From the NCBI GenBank assembly GCA_963930775.1, contig OZ005702.1, positions 5,518,001 through 5,582,000 of the forward strand: 64,000 nucleotides of DNA. Reading direction: 5' to 3'. Of this stretch, positions 11,259 through 22,450 are shown in pieces. How positions within the stretch are numbered: position 1 is the stretch's first letter; every line of letters starts with the position of its first letter. A program made the position numbers and the translations under genes. The DNA is from Cliona cf. orientalis (taxonomy: Eukaryota; Porifera; Demospongiae; Clionaida; Clionaidae). Under the pieces are notes generated by a model. The model ran no database searches and was not told the origin of the DNA. It saw only the letters and a program-made list of their open reading frames with translations.

Positions 11259-12734
11259 AGCACCTCAACATGCGAGATATATGAATAGTCGGGACAAATA
11301 CCACAGGAAGTGCCACACTCCCACCATACAGACAAGAGTTACGGTATCAGGAGTATGTAGAGAGAGCTAGTGTTCCAACCAGCTGATATCTTGGACTGGT
11401 GCATGAAAGAAGATGGACCAGATTAAAATGAAAGACATGGAACACGTATGTTCTAGAGCTAGTGTACATGTATGCATATGTTGTGAGGCATCATCATCAG
11501 TCACTGACACCTCTGTATTCTCACTCCACACTGTCTCACACACACAGCTGGTAGTTAATTGGGGTTCACCAGATTTGGAGTATTGTCTCAATGAGATGCA
11601 TGGTTGAGTGCACCCCAATTAAAGTCATGTAACTTATTTGTTTTGTCTCTGACCCATTTTTACCTTCAAACTACCCTATGCCATATAGCCAATAATATAA
11701 AGTTTGATTGCTAGACAATTAAGAATAATATGCATACACGCATACAAAATTATGTACAATGTACATACACAGACATTCATGCATCTAATACCCACAGGTG
11801 AGAGAAGCAGCACTGTGGATGACTGGAGGACGTACTCTACTACTATTAATGCCCCGGCACTAATAGCTAGGGAGGTGCTGGTGTTGCTGACAGTTCCACA
11901 ACTGGCCTGGGGGTCGGCTATTCCCTCGAGTTAGCAGCAGATCACTAAAGGAACTCCTAGATCAAGAAGAGAACCTGGTCAAGTCAAAACGTGTCCATCA
12001 AACCTCCCCAAGTGAGTTAGATATCCTAACACATGGAAATGAGATGTAGTGTCCGTGGACTCCAATTCTCCTATTCCCTCAGCTTGGGGATTAATAAAAG
12101 ATTGTTTGTGTCCAGTGTTGTCTGAGGAAGGGGATCTTGGCCAGCTGGGGGGACATGCTTCTCTAGGAAATTTAATACAACACTGCAGCCACTTGTGGTA
12201 CAATATTCCACTTGTCGTGCGGTGTGAAGGGTAGGGGATCCCAGGGTGACCCTCCTCTGTATTAATCCCTGTTTCTAATGGTTAGTCTCAGCTTACGTAC
12301 ACTGTAGCTAGCTAGATGACCCACTATCTGTGTCAACTAAGTGAGTCAGGAAAACGTGCTCCACACCTAAGGCCAACTCTCCATACCTTATACATGTTTA
12401 CCCTATTACTATAGTATACCTTATACCCTATTTCCTCTACATATGTGTGTGTGTGTACATGTGTTTGGGGTAACCTTATGATGATTGTGTACAGCCATGG
12501 TATTCTCAGTACATGCTTGTGGTCAATCTGTTATCATGAGTCATTCCTTTGCTGTGTGTGCATGTGTGTGTAGGTCAGAGAAGAGTGATGCAATACAGTG
12601 CCATGGATCAAACTCTGGATACCATTAATGAATTCTGCCTCTGTTCAAGACGCTCTTTGATCCATGAAATATGTAGCTATGATATTTCCAGAGTTGAGAA
12701 AAGGTATTTTGCTTTACCTAGGTCAGCTTATTAT
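11259..12734. other. 3' flank of pseudogene Z; otherwise unassigned
   Basis: 11259-11390 is homologous to 2530-2640 downstream of pseudogene X (AGTGCCACAC..CCACCATACAG), so it is probably an old 3' UTR. Beyond that I see a short GT-rich tract near 12440-12465 and no recognisable gene. Confidence 0.45.
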
Positions 12735-13043
12735 CATAGGCGTAGGAACCAGGGGGGCACTGGGGGCACGTGCCCCCCCCAACCAGCAAGGAAGGGGGCC
12801 AGTGCCCCAACAGTCACAGCAATGCCTGTACATGCTGTTATAGGCCTGACTATGAAATATCATATTGAATTTCGAAAATAAGTACTAAAGTAGCTACAAT
12901 ATCTGTTCTGATCGATTTAATATTCGTTTCAAAAGGGCGTATAGTTTATACCCAAAGTGGGTATGGTCGCAAAAATTTTGCACGCGCTTCGCACGCAAAT
13001 ATTACAATGCCCCCTCAACCATTACCATCTTCCTACGCCTATG
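12735..13043. mobile_element. MITE with CATAGGCGTAGGAA ends
   Basis: Terminal inverted repeats CATAGGCGTAGGAA / TTCCTACGCCTATG, flanked by ATTAT on both sides (12730-12734 and 13044-13048). GC-rich G-tract interior, no transposase. Confidence 0.8.
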
Positions 13044-13245
13044 ATTATGATTTTTGTGTACCACTGCACATGTATGCACATATATCCTTTTATGGAAATA
13101 CTTTCATTCATGGTGATTTTATTATTCATATTTGTCACATGGATTGTGAATAATTTCATAATTTCAGTTCCTCCCCCAAAACCGTTTAACTTTACATGAT
13201 AGTTGATACAGTATGTTACTATGGTAACTCTATATAATAGTTATA

Positions 13246-13377
13246 TAGACACTGTTGAGGAGGTTTCTACATGATTTAGAAGACCGAAGGGCTCTGTGTA
13301 GAATTCCGAGCAAAGCGAGGGTTCTACTGAGCCCTGAGATCTTCTAAATCACGTAGAAACCAACTAAACAGTGTCTA
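13246..13377. mobile_element. Short foldback MITE (132 bp)
   Basis: The ~38-bp arms begin TAGACACTGTT and end with the complement; a few mismatches. The loop contains a CGAAGGGCTC / GAGCCCT pair. TA-type insertion is likely. Confidence 0.75.
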
Positions 13378-13435
13378 TCATGTTTAGATCATATTATTAT
13401 CATAGCAACAATATCCAATAGCTTGACCATAGACA

Positions 13436-13890
13436 ATAGAGAAGGGAAGATGGACTGGAAACGGGTGGACGATGTTCAGTTTGGTTGAGCATGACCACCT
13501 AATACTTCATATATGGGTTTTAGAAAAGTGCATCATTACATACTATGTCACAATTCGGATTATACCAGCCATTAGTGCCGTATAGATTAATTACTAAATT
13601 TTTCGTAAAAACTACGAATAAATTTTTGTATAGAAAAACATATTGAAATATAAAGGTTGTGGCTTTATGGCTTATGGTGAACCGATACAACCCCCAAATA
13701 TCTTGCCATTACATTATCCTTGTGTTACTGAATGTTCTATGGAGAGTTTCGGCCAGAAAAAAGCCATAAGAAACTCATAAAAACTACAAAAGAATGTATT
13801 AAAAATCCTTGTACAACAGAATTGAACCAAACTGAACATGTGCCACACTTTTCCTATAATATATAATATATGGACGTTTCCAGTCCCTTT
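13436..13890. mobile_element. Probable diverged TIR element
   Basis: GGACTGGAAACG near 13450 and GATGTTCAGTTTGGTT near 13474 recur inverted near 13870 and 13825. Order and spacing fit diverged terminal inverted repeats. Boundaries are approximate. Confidence 0.45.
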
Positions 13891-14225
13891 CCCCCTTTGA
13901 CTATCATGTTAGCCATGGTAACATGTCCCTACAGGTAAGTATAGTGTTAATAACAACTACTATATTGCAGAATTGTGACATACATTATTATAGTTATATA
14001 GTTCAATTTTATACAAGGCCACCACAATCATTAACTTTTAAAACTATTAAGAAGATAGCGACAAAACTATACACCGTATCCATGATATATAGCATACATT
14101 TAACAGCAAGTCTTAAAAATTAATAATTGGAGACATCGAATAAAATTTATCATGCTATATGTTCCTATTATTATCATAATAAGTCGGAAAGATAGAGTAG
14201 AATTTGTATTAAACTTTAGTCGGGC

Positions 14226-14936
14226 ACAAAAAATTTGCTAGTTGCTGCTGGAGGATCTCAAACGTGGGGCGGTTTGCAGGCTCCATTTGCCAGCAGTTGA
14301 GCATGATGTCATAGAGCTTGCCTGCATCCCATTGGTGGGGGCATACGGTATATAGCCTTGCTGTATTTGCTGCTTCACCTCAGCGTCGGTCATGCCAGGA
14401 TAGGGGGCGCTACCATGTGTAATAATTTCATAAAGAACAATCCCAAACATCTGACTTGATGCTGAATCTGTAGAATAAGATAGCCTCCGGTGCTGCCCAT
14501 TTGATAGCAATTATTTCCTTTCTATGACCCTCGTAGAAGTTTTTATCCATTACTCGAGCCATGGAGTTCAAAGTTAGCAACTTTGCGCAATTCGCCTTCT
14601 CCAACCAGGATGTTCCTTGCTGCTAAATCTCTGTGAATTATGTTCTGCTTCTCAAGGTAGGTCATTCCTGCTGCCATTTGTTCGGCCATGTGAACCAGCT
14701 GATGGAGTGTTAGTGATTTTAATTTCCCTTTATGACACAAAATTTAATATTCTAGCAAGCTCCCATTCACCATGAGCTCAGTGATAATGAATACAGGCTT
14801 TTCAGTTGAACAAAGACAATAGAGCTGAACAAGTTTTGGGTATCACAGTTTCTTCATCGGATTCGCTGATTGCAAGAAGTCTTCTACAGTCATGTTTTGA
14901 TTTGGTTTGAATGTCTTAACTGCAACTGGTACTTCA
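14226..14936 (-). pseudogene. Src-type tyrosine kinase domain pseudogene
   Basis: Read on the minus strand from ~14930, the sequence encodes a cytoplasmic tyrosine kinase catalytic domain with recognisable landmarks. VAVKTF carries the ATP-binding lysine, followed by TVEDFLQ, then PKLVQLY and [15 protein letters not shown]. The catalytic loop HRDLAARN is intact. The DFG triad reads NFE. After a frameshift come KWAAPEAI, then SIKSDVW, another shift, and GIVLYEIITHGSAPYPGM. In-frame stops occur in the KKL-YPKL segment (~14845) and after LLEY (~14748). At least three frame breaks make it non-functional. The 5' edge abuts truncated SCAMP exon sequence of module A. Src-like subfamily is likely from the AARN-type loop and the MTYLEKQN segment. 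Confidence 0.85.
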
Positions 14937-15550
14937 ATGGTGCCCACTGCCAGTTCTTCCAAGATGAGCGGACTGAGCAGAAGAATGCTGCTGGTGGTAT
15001 CTACATCATCATGGGGTTCCTCTGGCTCATCGGAATACCAGTCCTCATAGTGGCCATTGCAATGGTGAGGATTGTAATTAGATTTAGTAATGATGATATG
15101 TGTGTATTATTAGCCTAGTACGTGGCCAAATTTAAACTTATGCATATTGTGTAGCTATTTTCTTGAATATTTCACAAAGGTAGCGAGTGCTGAGATATTC
15201 TAGTATATGAAGTGTAATATACCATATCTTACAAGCACTACCAAAATTACTGAAAACCGCCTTAATAGTGCAACGCTTACTTTTTGTTTTTGCAAGGAGT
15301 ATATAGGGTTTGTATAATTTTGCTACTCTTATGTTAAATTTTGCTCCACCTTATCTCTCTATTTCATCCCTCCCCCCTTTTTCTTCAAAATAATTTGTTG
15401 TAGATCCATCGGTACTACCGTTCATCTAGCCACACCATCAACAGTGCCATGGAGGAAGGGGTGAGTGGAGCAGCCAAGAACAAGTATGTGCATGGAGCGG
15501 CCAAGTCTAGCGTCAAGGCTGGGGTATCAGCAGCTTATGACAGCAAGTAA
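14931..15550 (+). pseudogene. SCAMP 3'-end copy (module A), two exons
   Basis: Secretory carrier membrane proteins are four-TM endosomal/Golgi trafficking proteins; this copy keeps only the C-terminal end. Exon 1, up to 15064, reads YFNGA...QFFQDERTEQKN, then the last hydrophobic segment IYIIMGFLWLIGIPVLIVAIAM, and ends at GTGAGG. Exon 2 is 15404-15550 (acceptor TTGTAG) and encodes IHRYYRSSGHTINSAMEEGV..AAYDSK with a TAA stop. The phase-0 junction matches modules B and C. No upstream exons remain; the 5' side runs straight into the kinase pseudogene. Coding sequence is otherwise open, and the 3' UTR (15600-15800) is conserved with 37796-37930 and 59690-59890. Confidence 0.75.
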
Positions 15551-15999
15551 CTCTCCTATTGTTGGTCTAGTGTGCTTACTCTATTTCTGGTGTTTTATTT
15601 TGAAGCTGTCTACATAAGTAAAGAGATGTTCCTTTAGAGTGTTTAATTTTTGATTCCACCTTGTTATTTGTACTCATGCATGCATATCTGGTGTTGAAAG
15701 AAAAAGTATTATCTTGTGTGTTCATTCTTACATCAACTATTGTCATGCTTTTGAAAATTAAGCGTCCACTAAACAACATGGAAATTCTCTGAAATGTGCT
15801 CCCCACTATACATCCCAATGCAAGCTTCTTTTTAACCTAGATGGCATGCATATACTAATTTGCATAATGGATCCGGATCTGGATGACAGATATTTCGGAA
15901 TGGATCGAGCAAGGAATAGAACCAGATCCCCGCAGCTAGCTGATGTTGTCCAATCACGTGATCAAATTGTAGATCCTACAAGCCAGATCAGAGGCGAGG

Positions 16000-17814
16000 T
16001 AGTCTTGTCCCCAGACCCCACCCCCAAAAAGGAGGAAGAGTGTCTGGTGACATTTGAGCGCTTTCTTGGTTCTTGCAAGCTCAGCATTCTTATACTTTTG
16101 CGAAAGCCAATCAGATTGCAGCTCCACGATTTTCATGTGACCTTGCATCTGGTCGCGCAGCAACGATCGTGCAATGTCAGCTGGCGGTTTAGCGCTAGCC
16201 AATGAGAACGCAGTTCTTTGATTGTGCATTGCATGCATTGCGTAGCAACGTAGGACTGGCACGTGATTGATTGCATAATATTGGCATGAAATCACGCGCC
16301 TGTACAACCAAGAAATCGTTCCAAAGTCACCAGACCCTTCCCCGCGCGGGGATTTGGGGGCGGGTCGGTGCAAAACCTGGACTCTGGACTCTGGACTGGA
16401 CTCATGGACTGGACTGTGGACTGAGATTTGGACTGATGCGCAGGGCAATGACGACCATTTCCAAGTGACTATGGATAGAAGGCACGGTACTATAACTGCA
16501 AGCTAGGCTAGTCACAAGCAGTCTTGCTATCCTCCAACTGAAAAGCACCCCCTCCAGTCGAAACCACCCCCCTCCTCAGTGAAGTCACCCTCCTCCAAAA
16601 TAGTGACTGTACTTTTGACACTATCCACCCCCCATAGTCTTGTACGTACGTTCCCAGGCCCTTCAGGGTACGAGGTTAAAGTCACAAGGAGCTAGCCTGG
16701 AGGCTACTTGTAAGCATGTAGAAGTTGCAAAATCGGTGAGCCCGGCTGGGATGGCATCTCCTCACAGGAATGGACTTCAATATCACCGAGACGCCTACGA
16801 AGGCTAAGGGGACAATGAGACTAATAGCCCCATACCCTCACGCTCAAGTTATGTGGAGACTCGGGATAAGTCAGAGTAGATTTATAAAAACACTATAATA
16901 CAAAGATCTGGATATAGAAAGTATCTACCTTAGGCCATTCCAAATGAGAACGTAGTTTCCCGTCCACCGCCCGCCTCTCTCTGATGCTACCGCTTCATTT
17001 GACCATTATGTCCATTATTTATGGTTGTAGCTAGCTAGGAGCAGTATTGCTTCATGAATTTGAAGCTAGTAACTAATGGTGATGTGTGTACTTACCTTGC
17101 TTTCATGATAATAATGCCCCTTCTTGTCAAGGTGCTGCTATCAGCGCGCGCTAGCTAGCTGGCAGTAGCGCTGGCTAGGCTAGGGCTAGCTAGCATGCTC
17201 TCCTTGTACGCACGTGCACAGTTGTGGGATCAAGAATTCTAATTATATTCATTGTGCTCATAATGATATTCATAATAATGGTTAATGGTAATGGGCGCCC
17301 GCCCGCATGTAAAATGCAGGAAGCCAGGACGGGAAACTATATTCCCATTTGGAGTGGCCTTATGCTCAAACTTAATAGTCCCGAATTCAGGCTCCTTGAA
17401 AATCAGCCTGCGTTCAAGGCTTCTTTGGCCTAATCTCTCAGTTGTAGAGCTATGGTCATTATCAAGTCCCTCGTCCCCAGCTCCGTATGCTTGAAAGGGG
17501 GCTGGGAATGAGACTATCTTTCACTGCATCCGAGTCTCAACTTGATGCCCAATGCCCTGAGGAGATGCACCCTTCACCAATTTTCCAAGGGAAATAATCA
17601 GCTCTACCTCTGACAAGCAGCTCCTTAGTACATTCATAGCACATTCTATCGGCCTCCAACGCAACAGAGTTTATTGTTGGAAATGGTCGTCATCGCCCAG
17701 CGCATCAGTCCAAAATCGAGTCCAAATCTCAGTCCACAGTCCAGTCCATGAGTCCAGTCCAGAGTCCAGAGTCCAGGTTTTGCACCAACCCTTTGGGGGC
17801 TGGGTACGAGACTA
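16000..17814. mobile_element. TAGTCTCG-family Mutator-like element, 1.8 kb, 9-bp duplication
   Basis: It starts TAGTCTTGTCCCCAGACC and ends GGGTACGAGACTA. It is flanked by a perfect 9-bp duplication, GAGGCGAGG (15991-15999 and 17815-17823). The interior contains inverted GGACTCTGGACTGGACT-type blocks (16369-16462 against 17683-17790), a C-rich tract near 16545-16640 and a Harbinger-like MITE. No transposase is seen, so it is non-autonomous. A short relic with similar ends lies at 17468-17515. Confidence 0.8.
16933..17359. mobile_element. PIF/Harbinger-like MITE (TTA duplication)
   Basis: Ends GGCCATTCCAAATG / CATTTGGAGTGGCC, flanked by TTA on both sides (16930-16932 and 17360-17362). GGCC-type ends with a TWA trinucleotide target are typical of PIF/Harbinger. 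It is related to the copy at 53277-53549, and a relic end sits near 5020-5065. Confidence 0.8.
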
Positions 17815-18287
17815 GAGGCGAGGAGGTTGGACATGACGCGTATTTATGCTATAGTCACATGACCTTGGTATGCAATTATGCTGCCACGCGTTCAAAAGAA
17901 TGCCATTTGCGACTGTAGCTGGCAGCTAAAATGTTTGCGTTTGTGAACTATGGCCAAATCTAAAGCTGGAACGGAGATGAGTCGTGTAGATCTAATGTTG
18001 TAACATCGGAAGAAGCCGACTGCGATCGAAAAATACTGTTTTTGTTGTTGCCATTCTGAGGAACGAGTTTTCTTGATTTGCAAGAAGAGTATGAGGGGTG
18101 GATGGGCGGGGTATGGCGCTGGATCTTCTTTTCTCATGGAGTTCAACTTGCTTTCACATTTAAAACTGTCGTCAAGGCTTTAGATCGTGACTTATGTTAA
18201 ATTTATACAGTATTGTATATGGGGCAACACGCCCACTTTTTGTGCGCACGTGATCGTGTCCAACCTCCTCTGCCTACATACTGTATA

Positions 18288-18459
18288 GCGGGAAACTTTC
18301 GAGGGATTCAGCCAACCGCAAAAGTTTTCTCCACGAAATTCTAGGCATGCCACACCCATTATGCGACCAGCTTTAACATTCCGCGAAAGATTTCTCCGCG
18401 AAATGCTCCTTTCCTACCATTGCAATCTGTGAAAGTTTTCTCCCTTGAAAATTTCCCGC
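18288..18459. mobile_element. TA-inserting MITE (172 bp)
   Basis: Ends GCGGGAAACTTTC / GAAAATTTCCCGC, flanked by TA. Lies upstream of the module A CARD ORF, within its possible promoter region. Confidence 0.75.
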
Positions 18460-18636
18460 TATACGGTATAGCTACATGTGCACAAGCAATCTAGTCTCGC
18501 TAGCCACACCCTTCACCTTCCCTCGGATTGGGGGGTGTGGCGCGCGAGACAACAAGCAATCTCGTTGGTATTTTTCGAGTGAAAAAGAACTTTCCTGCTT
18601 GAAGATCAACGCTCGCTACCAGGTCCACCGCTAAAG

Positions 18637-18990
18637 ATGGCATCTATAAATCAATCGCCTGAAGTCAAGTCGATCTTGAAACAAATTTCCGAACTCACAA
18701 CAGCGTTGTCGAATGACCCTCTGGGCGTGGCGGGGATACTGCTCAGTAAAGAACTGATTTGTAGAGAAGTCTACTCTGAAATGTTCATTGATTCCTACAC
18801 TCCAGCAAAGAAAGCAGCCATTCTGGTCAAAGCGGTGGGAAATGCGGTCGAAATAGCTCCAGTCAAGTTTCAGTGCTTTCTCGAGATCCTTTCGAATTCA
18901 GAGCCAGAGGTGGTCTGTGCTAAAGAGGTGGTTGAGAGACTGCGCTCTATCTACCAAAGTGAGTTGGCACATATCAAAGCAGATGGGTAG
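18637..18990 (+). CDS. CARD-like domain ORF/exon, module A
   Basis: The ORF is 117 codons, all-helical in pattern, starting MASINQSPEVKS. Landmarks are TALSNDPLGVAGILLSKELI, EMFIDSYTPAKKAAILVKAV, FQCFLEILS and KEVVERLRSIYQ. I call it CARD-like from length and helix pattern; families of this type mediate homotypic assembly. Paralogues lie at 38328 (+) and 59378 (-), each directly downstream of SCAMP. A GTGAGT donor overlaps codons Gln-Ser (exon end 18958, phase 1) and is conserved in all three copies. The acceptor of the NLR1 exon (26243) has the complementary phase, so this is probably the first exon of NLR1. Alternatively it reads through for ten codons to TAG at 18990 as a stand-alone adaptor. 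The ATG is supported by conservation of the N-terminus. Confidence 0.75.
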   Translation: MASINQSPEVKSILKQISELTTALSNDPLGVAGILLSKELICREVYSEMFIDSYTPAKKAAILVKAVGNAVEIAPVKFQCFLEILSNSEPEVVCAKEVVERLRSIYQSELAHIKADG

Positions 18991-19023
18991 ATAAATCAAA
19001 TAGTGGGAGGGACTGGTATTTGA

Positions 19024-19205
19024 ATTTTTATAAACGCAGTGTCTAGAGTGCCGGCAAATTTATGTACAAATTTATATTGCCATATGCAGGAGGGGGGGGG
19101 GACTAGGGCTACATAAGAGTACAGTATTTTATATGGACTTACCAGCACTATATCGCTTAAATTGCGGTGCCGGTACCGGCACTGTAGACACAGCGTTTTA
19201 TAAAT
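19024..19205. mobile_element. Short foldback MITE
   Basis: TTTATAAACGCAGTGTC near 19027 is inverted near 19188-19205, with inner GCCGG motifs. It lies just after the module A CARD ORF, within the inferred first intron of NLR1. Confidence 0.6.
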
Positions 19206-19833
19206 TAGGCGAGGCAAACTAAATTCACAGTTGATTGTCACAGACTTTTCGATTTTGCATGCAGGCGGGCGGTCATTATTCAGATTTCAAACTAGTAAGA
19301 GAGTGCAAGAAACACTAGGTTCAAACTGCGATCGTCGAGGCCACACCCTTCAGTTGCAGCGCTCAAGGGGGCAGGACCAAAATGCCATATAATTGTTGTA
19401 TACAATCTGAAATCTGAAAGATTTTGAGAAAATCTGAAAATCCATGCTGGCGGTGACGATAAACTGCAAATTCAGTTTGCCTGGCCTTGTATATAGGGAG
19501 CATGAATTTGGTACGCTGCAAGTAAACATCGTAGTGCTCAGATCCCCTCCTCTGAGCCGCTCTTGGTGTCACACTAGGAAATGCTAGATTGCCCAAACAA
19601 CATGGTAAACTATTGTTACCCCACGCATGCATGTGCAACAAGGGGCAAAGCAATCAGTTAATCTGTTGTCATTAGCATGAAATAGCCAGATTTCGAGATT
19701 TAGCAGCTCCTCAGCACAGTGAATCTGTCGAAATTGTCAAAAAACTTGATATATGTTTTGCTTTGAGTTGTTTGGTAAGGCCCACGAGTGTACACCCCTT
19801 GTGCTTTCTGCTCTTGCATGTAACCTAGCATAG
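19206..19833. other. No gene recognised
   Basis: AT-rich stretch between two MITEs. Short open frames on both strands have no recognisable domain. Probably intronic if CARD A splices to NLR1. Confidence 0.4.
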
Positions 19834-20317
19834 TACTGTAAAGTCTGGTTAATAAGCACACATGCTTATTAAGTGTAATTTTTTAATAAACGCATGCTTC
19901 CTTCCTGTTGTTAAGTATTGTCTAATAAGCGCATACGCCCAATAAAGACGACAGTAATATTTGTTCACCAACCTATTTTCGGATAGCCAGCTGCACGAGA
20001 TCTCAACACTGCGATCCTCCACTGAGACGGGGTCGGACTCTTGGCCTCGACTTCGAAGCGAGTCTCACCAAAGAGGTCGGTCGGCTATTTTCCTTCCAGT
20101 GATGGCTTCCGATCATACTTCCATGAAATATTGTACAGCTTTTTTCAAGAATCGCTGTGTTTATAACTTATGAGTTAGCACGTGAGTGTGCTGGAAGTGG
20201 GTGGGGCCAAAGCTTCACTCTCTATTAAGTGCACATCGTCTAATACATGTAGGTGCATATTTCCGTACCACCGAGAGTGATAAGCACATGCGCTTATTAA
20301 CCAGAATTACATTGTAG
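19834..20317. mobile_element. MITE with TCTGGTTAATAAGC ends
   Basis: Left TACTGTAAAGTCTGGTTAAT and right TTAACCAGAATTACATTGTA are inverted; inner GCTTATTA motifs repeat several times. TA-type target likely. Boundaries within a few bases. Confidence 0.7.
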
Positions 20318-20479
20318 GTAAAGGTTGTCAACAAGTGTACCTCTCATCTGTGTGCCGATTAATGCACTGCAGGATGCACTGATGTAACGCGTAGGATAGC
20401 TATGTGCTCTAGAGAGCTCTAGTTCATAATGCCATGGCCTCAACCCCCATCCCTTTAATGATCACTATGGCATTAAGTA

Positions 20480-20888
20480 CCATATTCGCTCGATCATATG
20501 CCGCAGCTACTATTTATTTCATCGCCCGAGTTTGTTTGGAGTTTATTTGAGAACGGTGTTTATTAATACAAGTAGCTACCAGAGAGGCAATCCTTAGAGA
20601 AACAGTGAATTGATTACCACTGAACTAGGAGATTCTGTCCCTTGCTGATGTAAAAGAAGGTTAGAACTTGTTCTAGAAGACTGCTAAGTACTTTTCTTAT
20701 AAGCTTACCTGCCATGCCTGCCATCGAGGAGTCGCAAGGCATGTTCACGTGCTGCGTGCTTCTCAAATAGTGGGCGTGGCGCGGCTACTATTCGAGAGTG
20801 GTGACTATTTCATTCAGCACTTCCGGAGGTGCAGCGACTATTTGAGAACGGTGACTAATTGAGAGCAGCGTCTGATTGAACCAATGCG
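20480..20888. mobile_element. TA-inserting MITE, copy 1 of family at 57118
   Basis: Starts CCATATTCGCTCGATCA after TA and runs to ~20888 before TA. Similar throughout to 57118-57521, including GCACTTCCGGAGGTGC and repeated ACTATTCGAGAG-type units. More diverged at its right end than the other copy. Confidence 0.8.
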
Positions 20889-20929
20889 TACTAGTTTTAC
20901 CAAAATTCCACCACACTGGTAAATATTAT

Positions 20930-21400
20930 TCATGAGGTCAATCATTATGCACTCAGTAGCAATTTACTTTTTTGCGGTTATTAGGTAATTATGTGTTAAT
21001 TATGATGAAACCTATGGTGTAATCTATGAGGTATTATGAGAAAATTCAGGGCCTCGATGGAGCCCTTCTGGGACTTGAAATTTAGTGAAATATGTAGAGT
21101 ATCTTGCATGTGTATCCAGCGAATACCTTACAAGCAGCGTGTTGCCTTCTCTGACGAGCAGCGACGGCCGAACTTCATGCGTTCTCTAGGCTGACGTAAT
21201 CCCGTGGATATATATAGATAGCCCTGCGCTATATATAACATGCACCATGAGCAGCGTGCCGCCGGACCAATCTAGCTGTACTGCGCTGTTGAGTTCTTCT
21301 TATAGCTTTGAAACTTTTCACTATCGTGGTCAAGAGCCACTATCAGAGGCTAGTCTGCGACTGAGGTGCTAGCATCGTACTGTATAGTACAGTGAACCCA
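20930..21400 (+). repeat. Duplicated non-coding segment of the NLR module (copy A)
   Basis: ~400 bp are homologous to the reverse complement of 53640-54030. Conserved blocks include ATGAAACCTATGGTGTAATC, CCGAACTTCATGCGTTCTC, TGACGTAATCCC and a TATA-rich CTATATATA stretch near 21230. It lies at the equivalent place in modules A and C, downstream of CARD and the shared MITE. It could hold promoter-like or intronic regulatory sequence; no coding frame is shared. Confidence 0.55.
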
Positions 21401-21472
21401 TTATATTGACGACCTTTACCACACACAATTTTCCACTATGCAGCTACTGAGGGCATGGTCAAGTTTTTCATT

Positions 21473-22318
21473 AACCCTCGGCGCATGCGCGAGGGTTACG
21501 GTAGTTGGTTTGTCTGTCTGTCTGTCTGTCCTTCTGTCTGTCTGTCTGTTACCGCGCTAGCTGCTACATACCTCGTTTGCGAGTCCAATTTGCGGTGTTG
21601 CAAGGTTCCTTATGGCGTTCCCAACTCATGATTTGTGTGGATTTCTCCGAAAACTGACTTTGCTCGAGCTAGCAATTGCATGACTTAACGTATAAATAGG
21701 TTGCGCACTATATACGGTATGTACGTCTATAACCCTCAGCGCATGCGCATATGCCCGGTTGCATCAATCCCGCCCCTCAGTCCACCAGCGAGCTTTTGAC
21801 GATCGTGGCTTCTTTTCAATTCTAAGCGGCTTAGCTGCCTGTATTCTTGTGGTACCCTTTGACTCTCTGACTTGTATGCATGCATGGAATTACAGTGCTT
21901 GAAACCAAGCGAGTTCAATGTGCGATAATATTGGACATACAATATTTCTCAGTGTACTTCAGTCTTGTGCCAAGGCTTTGTACCATAGTCCTTCTATTTA
22001 AGGTGTTACAGTAGCTAGCTAAGTCCCCAAGAATTGGAGATTAGACTACAGTGAGGAAGGTTGAATTGACGTAAACACCATAGTGTGGAGTTCGATACAA
22101 CACACTAGGGAATTGTTGCTCCTATAATATTATGAGCTGTTGAACCGTCTTGAATAACACAGCTGTGCAAGTAATATTAGCCTCATCCCTGTCTCGCCCT
22201 GGCCCCAGCCCTTTCTTTAGCTGCCCCCTTTTCTGCGGCATGCAACTGTTGAAGCATGTAGCTAATGCCATGCAGCGTGCCGAGGGTTTTGTGCTCGAGA
22301 GAGCTCTAGTTTAATGTG
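21473..22318. repeat. ~0.85-kb dispersed repeat, copy 2
   Basis: Inverted relative to 7109-8095. Begins AACCCTCGGCGCATGCGCG, contains a (GTCT)n tract at ~21510-21545, and ends at GCCGAGGGTTTTGTGCTCGAG. It lacks the MITE found in copy 1. Confidence 0.7.
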
Positions 22319-22387
22319 CACTTGTACAATGGGTATCTAAAGGAACGTATTGTGACATTCCAGTCTGCACTAAGCTCTTCCTTTTCC

Positions 22388-22450
22388 AGTTTGTGGCTGC
22401 TGTATTTATTATGGAGGCCATGATTGCAGCCAATGTGCTTGACAAGAAAG
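22388..22450 (+). pseudogene. Possible isolated TMEM104-like exon
   Basis: Between a TTCCAG acceptor and a GTTAAT donor there are 21 codons reading FVAAVFIMEAMIAANVLDKK. This resembles the FVIEAMAAANA segment I associate with the TMEM104-type transporter-like family. No neighbouring exons of that gene were recognised, so it is either a stray exon copy or chance. Confidence 0.25.

Larger units (their letters stand above)
15989..18272. mobile_element. Mutator-like host MITE, itself invaded
   Basis: The left end (CAGAGGCGAGG, 15989) and right end (GTCCAACCTCCTCTG, to 18272) are the terminus family of the element at 4063-4439. The host is interrupted after 10 bp by the 1.8-kb element at 16000-17814, so its own sequence is 15989-15999 plus 17824-18272. 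It separates SCAMP from CARD in module A. Confidence 0.6.

Noticed and set aside
12549..12881. 110-codon plus-strand frame
   Set aside because: Half of it is the CATAGGCGTAGGAA MITE and the rest has no family resemblance.
15954..16448. 164-codon minus-strand frame
   Set aside because: Entirely within the TAGTCTCG element; the same SPDP..GLG pattern appears in other element copies.
21510..21545. Regular GTCT repeats considered as a CRISPR-like array
   Set aside because: Four-base tandem units without spacers; a microsatellite in a eukaryotic repeat.
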